Source: Geodermatophilus sp. DSM 45219 (GTDB taxonomy: Bacteria; Actinomycetota; Actinomycetes; Mycobacteriales; Geodermatophilaceae). Taken from it: DNA of 64,000 nt. Positions within the stretch are counted from its first letter, which is position 1. Each line of letters opens with the position of its first letter. The DNA is taken from assembly GCF_900104025.1 (NCBI RefSeq), contig NZ_FNIQ01000005.1:248001-312000 (forward strand), in the 5' to 3' direction. This document shows, in pieces, positions 62,994-64,000 of the stretch. The position numbers and the translations under genes are program-made. Below the pieces are notes generated by a model. That model saw only the letters and a program-made list of their open reading frames with translations, did not search any database and had not been told where the DNA came from.

Positions 62994-63120
62994 GAGCATC
63001 GCAGCGAGGCGGCCGCCCACAGGGAGGGAGCATCGCAGCGAGGAACGAGCGAGGAGCGGACCGACCGCGGAGGCGGCCTGGACCCCGGAGCGAGGAGCGG
63101 AGCGTCCCGCGTGAGCGAAC
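62994..63120 (+). repeat. GAGCGAGGAGCG-rich intergenic repeats
   Basis: A 16-base direct repeat GAGCATCGCAGCGAGG at 62994-63009 and 63028-63043, followed by further GAGCGAGGAGCGG copies around 63047-63060 and 63091-63103. CGCAGCGAGG also occurs at 40208-40217 and 50526-50535 in spacers. These purine-rich words resemble ribosome binding sites but are too many for that role. Confidence 0.6.
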
Positions 63121-63130
63121 AGGTGTCATC

Positions 63131-63955
63131 GTGACGGGTCCGGTGCTGCTCACCGGGGCGGCCGGGCAGATCGGCACGGTGCTGCGCGGCGGGCTGCCCG
63201 AGCGCGGCTGGGCGGTGCGCTCCCTGGACGTCGCGCCGATCGACGACCCGCGTCCCGGCGAGGAGACCGTCGTCGCCGACGTCACCGACCTCGCCGCCAT
63301 GGTCGGGGCCGTCTCCGGTGCCTCCGCCGTCGTGCACATGGGCGGCGTCTCCACGGAGTCGACGTGGGCGGCGGTCTCGCACGCCAACATCGAGGGCTCC
63401 TACTGCGTGCTGGAGGCGGCCCGGCGGGCGGGCGTCCCCCGGGTGGTGCTGGCGTCGAGCAACCACGCCACCGGCTTCACCCCGCGCCCGGCGTCCGGAC
63501 TGCTGCGGGAGGACGACGGCCTGCCGCGGCCGGACACCTACTACGGGGTGTCCAAGGTGGCGATGGAGGCGCTGGGCTCGCTCTACGCCGACCGCTACGG
63601 CCTGGACGTGGTCTGCCTGCGCATCGGCAGCGCCCTGCCCGAGCCGACGGCGACCCGCCACCTCTCCACCTGGCTCTCCCCCGGCGACCAGGTCGCGCTG
63701 GTCGACGCGGCACTGCGGGCGCCGTCCCCCGGCTTCGCCGTGGTGTGGGGCGTCTCGGACAACACCCGCAACTGGTGGGACCTCGGCGCCGCCCGCGCGC
63801 TGGGGTACGAGCCGGCCGACGACGCCGAGGCCTACGCCGCCGCGCTCGTCGAGGTGCACGGCGAGCCCGACCCGGCCGACCCGGTGCACGGCCGGGTGGG
63901 CGGCGAGTTCACGACGTCGGACTTCGCGGCCGAGCACGCCGGGGAACCCCGGTGA
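63131..63955 (+). CDS. NAD-dependent epimerase/dehydratase (uronate dehydrogenase-like SDR)
   Basis: 274 residues, extended short-chain dehydrogenase. VLLTGAAGQIGTVLRGGLPE is the NAD loop; VVADVTDLAAM; catalytic SSNHATGFTP and YYGVSKVAMEALGSLYADRY (YxxxK). The compact size and SNHATGF loop resemble uronate dehydrogenases. GTG 63131 has no clear ribosome binding site. Its stop overlaps the next start (GTGA), linking it to the phosphosugar mutase. Confidence 0.85.
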   Translation: MTGPVLLTGAAGQIGTVLRGGLPERGWAVRSLDVAPIDDPRPGEETVVADVTDLAAMVGAVSGASAVVHMGGVSTESTWAAVSHANIEGSYCVLEAARRAGVPRVVLASSNHATGFTPRPASGLLREDDGLPRPDTYYGVSKVAMEALGSLYADRYGLDVVCLRIGSALPEPTATRHLSTWLSPGDQVALVDAALRAPSPGFAVVWGVSDNTRNWWDLGAARALGYEPADDAEAYAAALVEVHGEPDPADPVHGRVGGEFTTSDFAAEHAGEPR

Positions 63956-64000
63956 GCCTGCTGGAGACGGCCCGTGCGTGGGCCGACGCCGACCCGCACG
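63952..64000 (+). CDS. pmmB: phosphosugar (phosphomanno)mutase, first 16 codons only
   Basis: Sixteen complete codons before the right edge: VSLLETARAWADADPH. The A-W-x-x-x-D-P opening is typical of PmmB-type phosphosugar mutases, and pmmB follows deoD in M. tuberculosis (from memory). GTG overlaps the epimerase stop by four bases. Identification rests on this short start plus synteny. Confidence 0.6.
   Translation, partial: MSLLETARAWADADPH

Noticed and set aside
58971-63390. Very long open frames on both strands (over 1300 residues) across the M20, YbdK, M16 and PNP genes
   Set aside because: They are shadows: real genes with matching protein families occupy other frames, and the long frames translate to Arg/Pro/Gly/Ala-rich text without domains. 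High GC removes stop codons from the other frames.
1-64000. tRNA, rRNA, CRISPR arrays, integrases or transposases
   Set aside because: Looked for tRNA T-arm-like sequence, regularly spaced repeats and transposase/integrase motifs; none found. The palindromic repeats are only two copies and not an array.

Overview
The window is very GC-rich. Almost every codon in the real genes ends in G or C, GTG starts are common, and many neighbouring genes overlap by 1 or 4 bases. The gene content (AccD5/AccE/AccA3 acyl-CoA carboxylase, methylmalonyl-CoA mutase, SbcCD, LCP protein, LpdA, Maf next to accE) points to an actinobacterium. The palindromic repeats and accessory genes would fit a soil or rock-dwelling family such as Geodermatophilaceae, but that family assignment is inference. 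No rRNA, tRNA, CRISPR array, phage or transposase gene was found.

Layout. 1-3.4 kb: rmlD (cut by the left edge) and rmlB (dTDP-rhamnose), divergent from an LCP ligase. 3.7-13.7 kb: envelope-glycan region, with an OafA-type acyltransferase on + facing a tightly packed seven-gene minus-strand operon (YfhO-like GT-C, GtrA, HAD phosphatase, flippase-kinase fusion, GT2, nucleotidyltransferase, SGNH lipoprotein). 14.0-18.1 kb: TIGR03089 protein, 3-oxoacid CoA-transferase A/B, DUF1028 protein and a convergent CitE-like lyase. 18.2-28.8 kb: accessory catabolic block, with nitrilase, AraC regulator and TauD/TfdA dioxygenase on minus, and GH3 beta-glucosidase, two zinc alcohol dehydrogenases, a broken cupin and an MFS exporter on +, plus an XRE/MmyB regulator. 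28.9-44.5 kb: acyl-CoA dehydrogenase, purE, purK, GtrA, a LicD-methyltransferase fusion with a coiled-coil partner, sbcC/sbcD, a PH-domain membrane protein, birA, then accD5-accE-maf-accA3. 44.5-48.9 kb: two paralogous secreted metzincin-like proteases. 49-53 kb: lpdA, gamma-glutamylcyclotransferase, a decayed DUF559 gene lying between two copies of a palindromic repeat, and a MetX-like hydrolase. 52.8-58.0 kb: mutA-mutB-meaB. 58.0-64.0 kb: M20 amidohydrolase, YbdK-type ligase, M16-like protein, purine nucleoside phosphorylase, an NAD-dependent epimerase and the first codons of a phosphosugar mutase.

How it fits together. From memory of the Mycobacterium tuberculosis H37Rv map, the backbone (rmlD, LCP, TIGR03089, fadE25, purE, purK, GtrA, PH protein, birA, accD5, accE5, maf, accA3, lpdA, Rv3304-like, amidohydrolase, PNP, pmmB) follows the order Rv3266c to Rv3308. 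The non-backbone blocks then look like insertions into a conserved core. Propionyl-CoA carboxylase plus methylmalonyl-CoA mutase and MeaB give a complete propionyl-CoA to succinyl-CoA route apart from an epimerase, which is not in this window. The envelope operon (NTase, APH-like kinase, HAD) together with the separate LicD-methyltransferase fusion suggests a phospho-substituent decoration of a surface glycan. That is the most interesting unproven system here.

Regulation. At least eight genes have a TANNNT hexamer ending 5-9 bases before the start codon (exactly 6 in five cases) and no ribosome binding site, which suggests leaderless transcripts. Two envelope promoters share a 10-base AT-rich word. 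The nitrilase has a 21-bp-spaced direct repeat of AraC-operator type.
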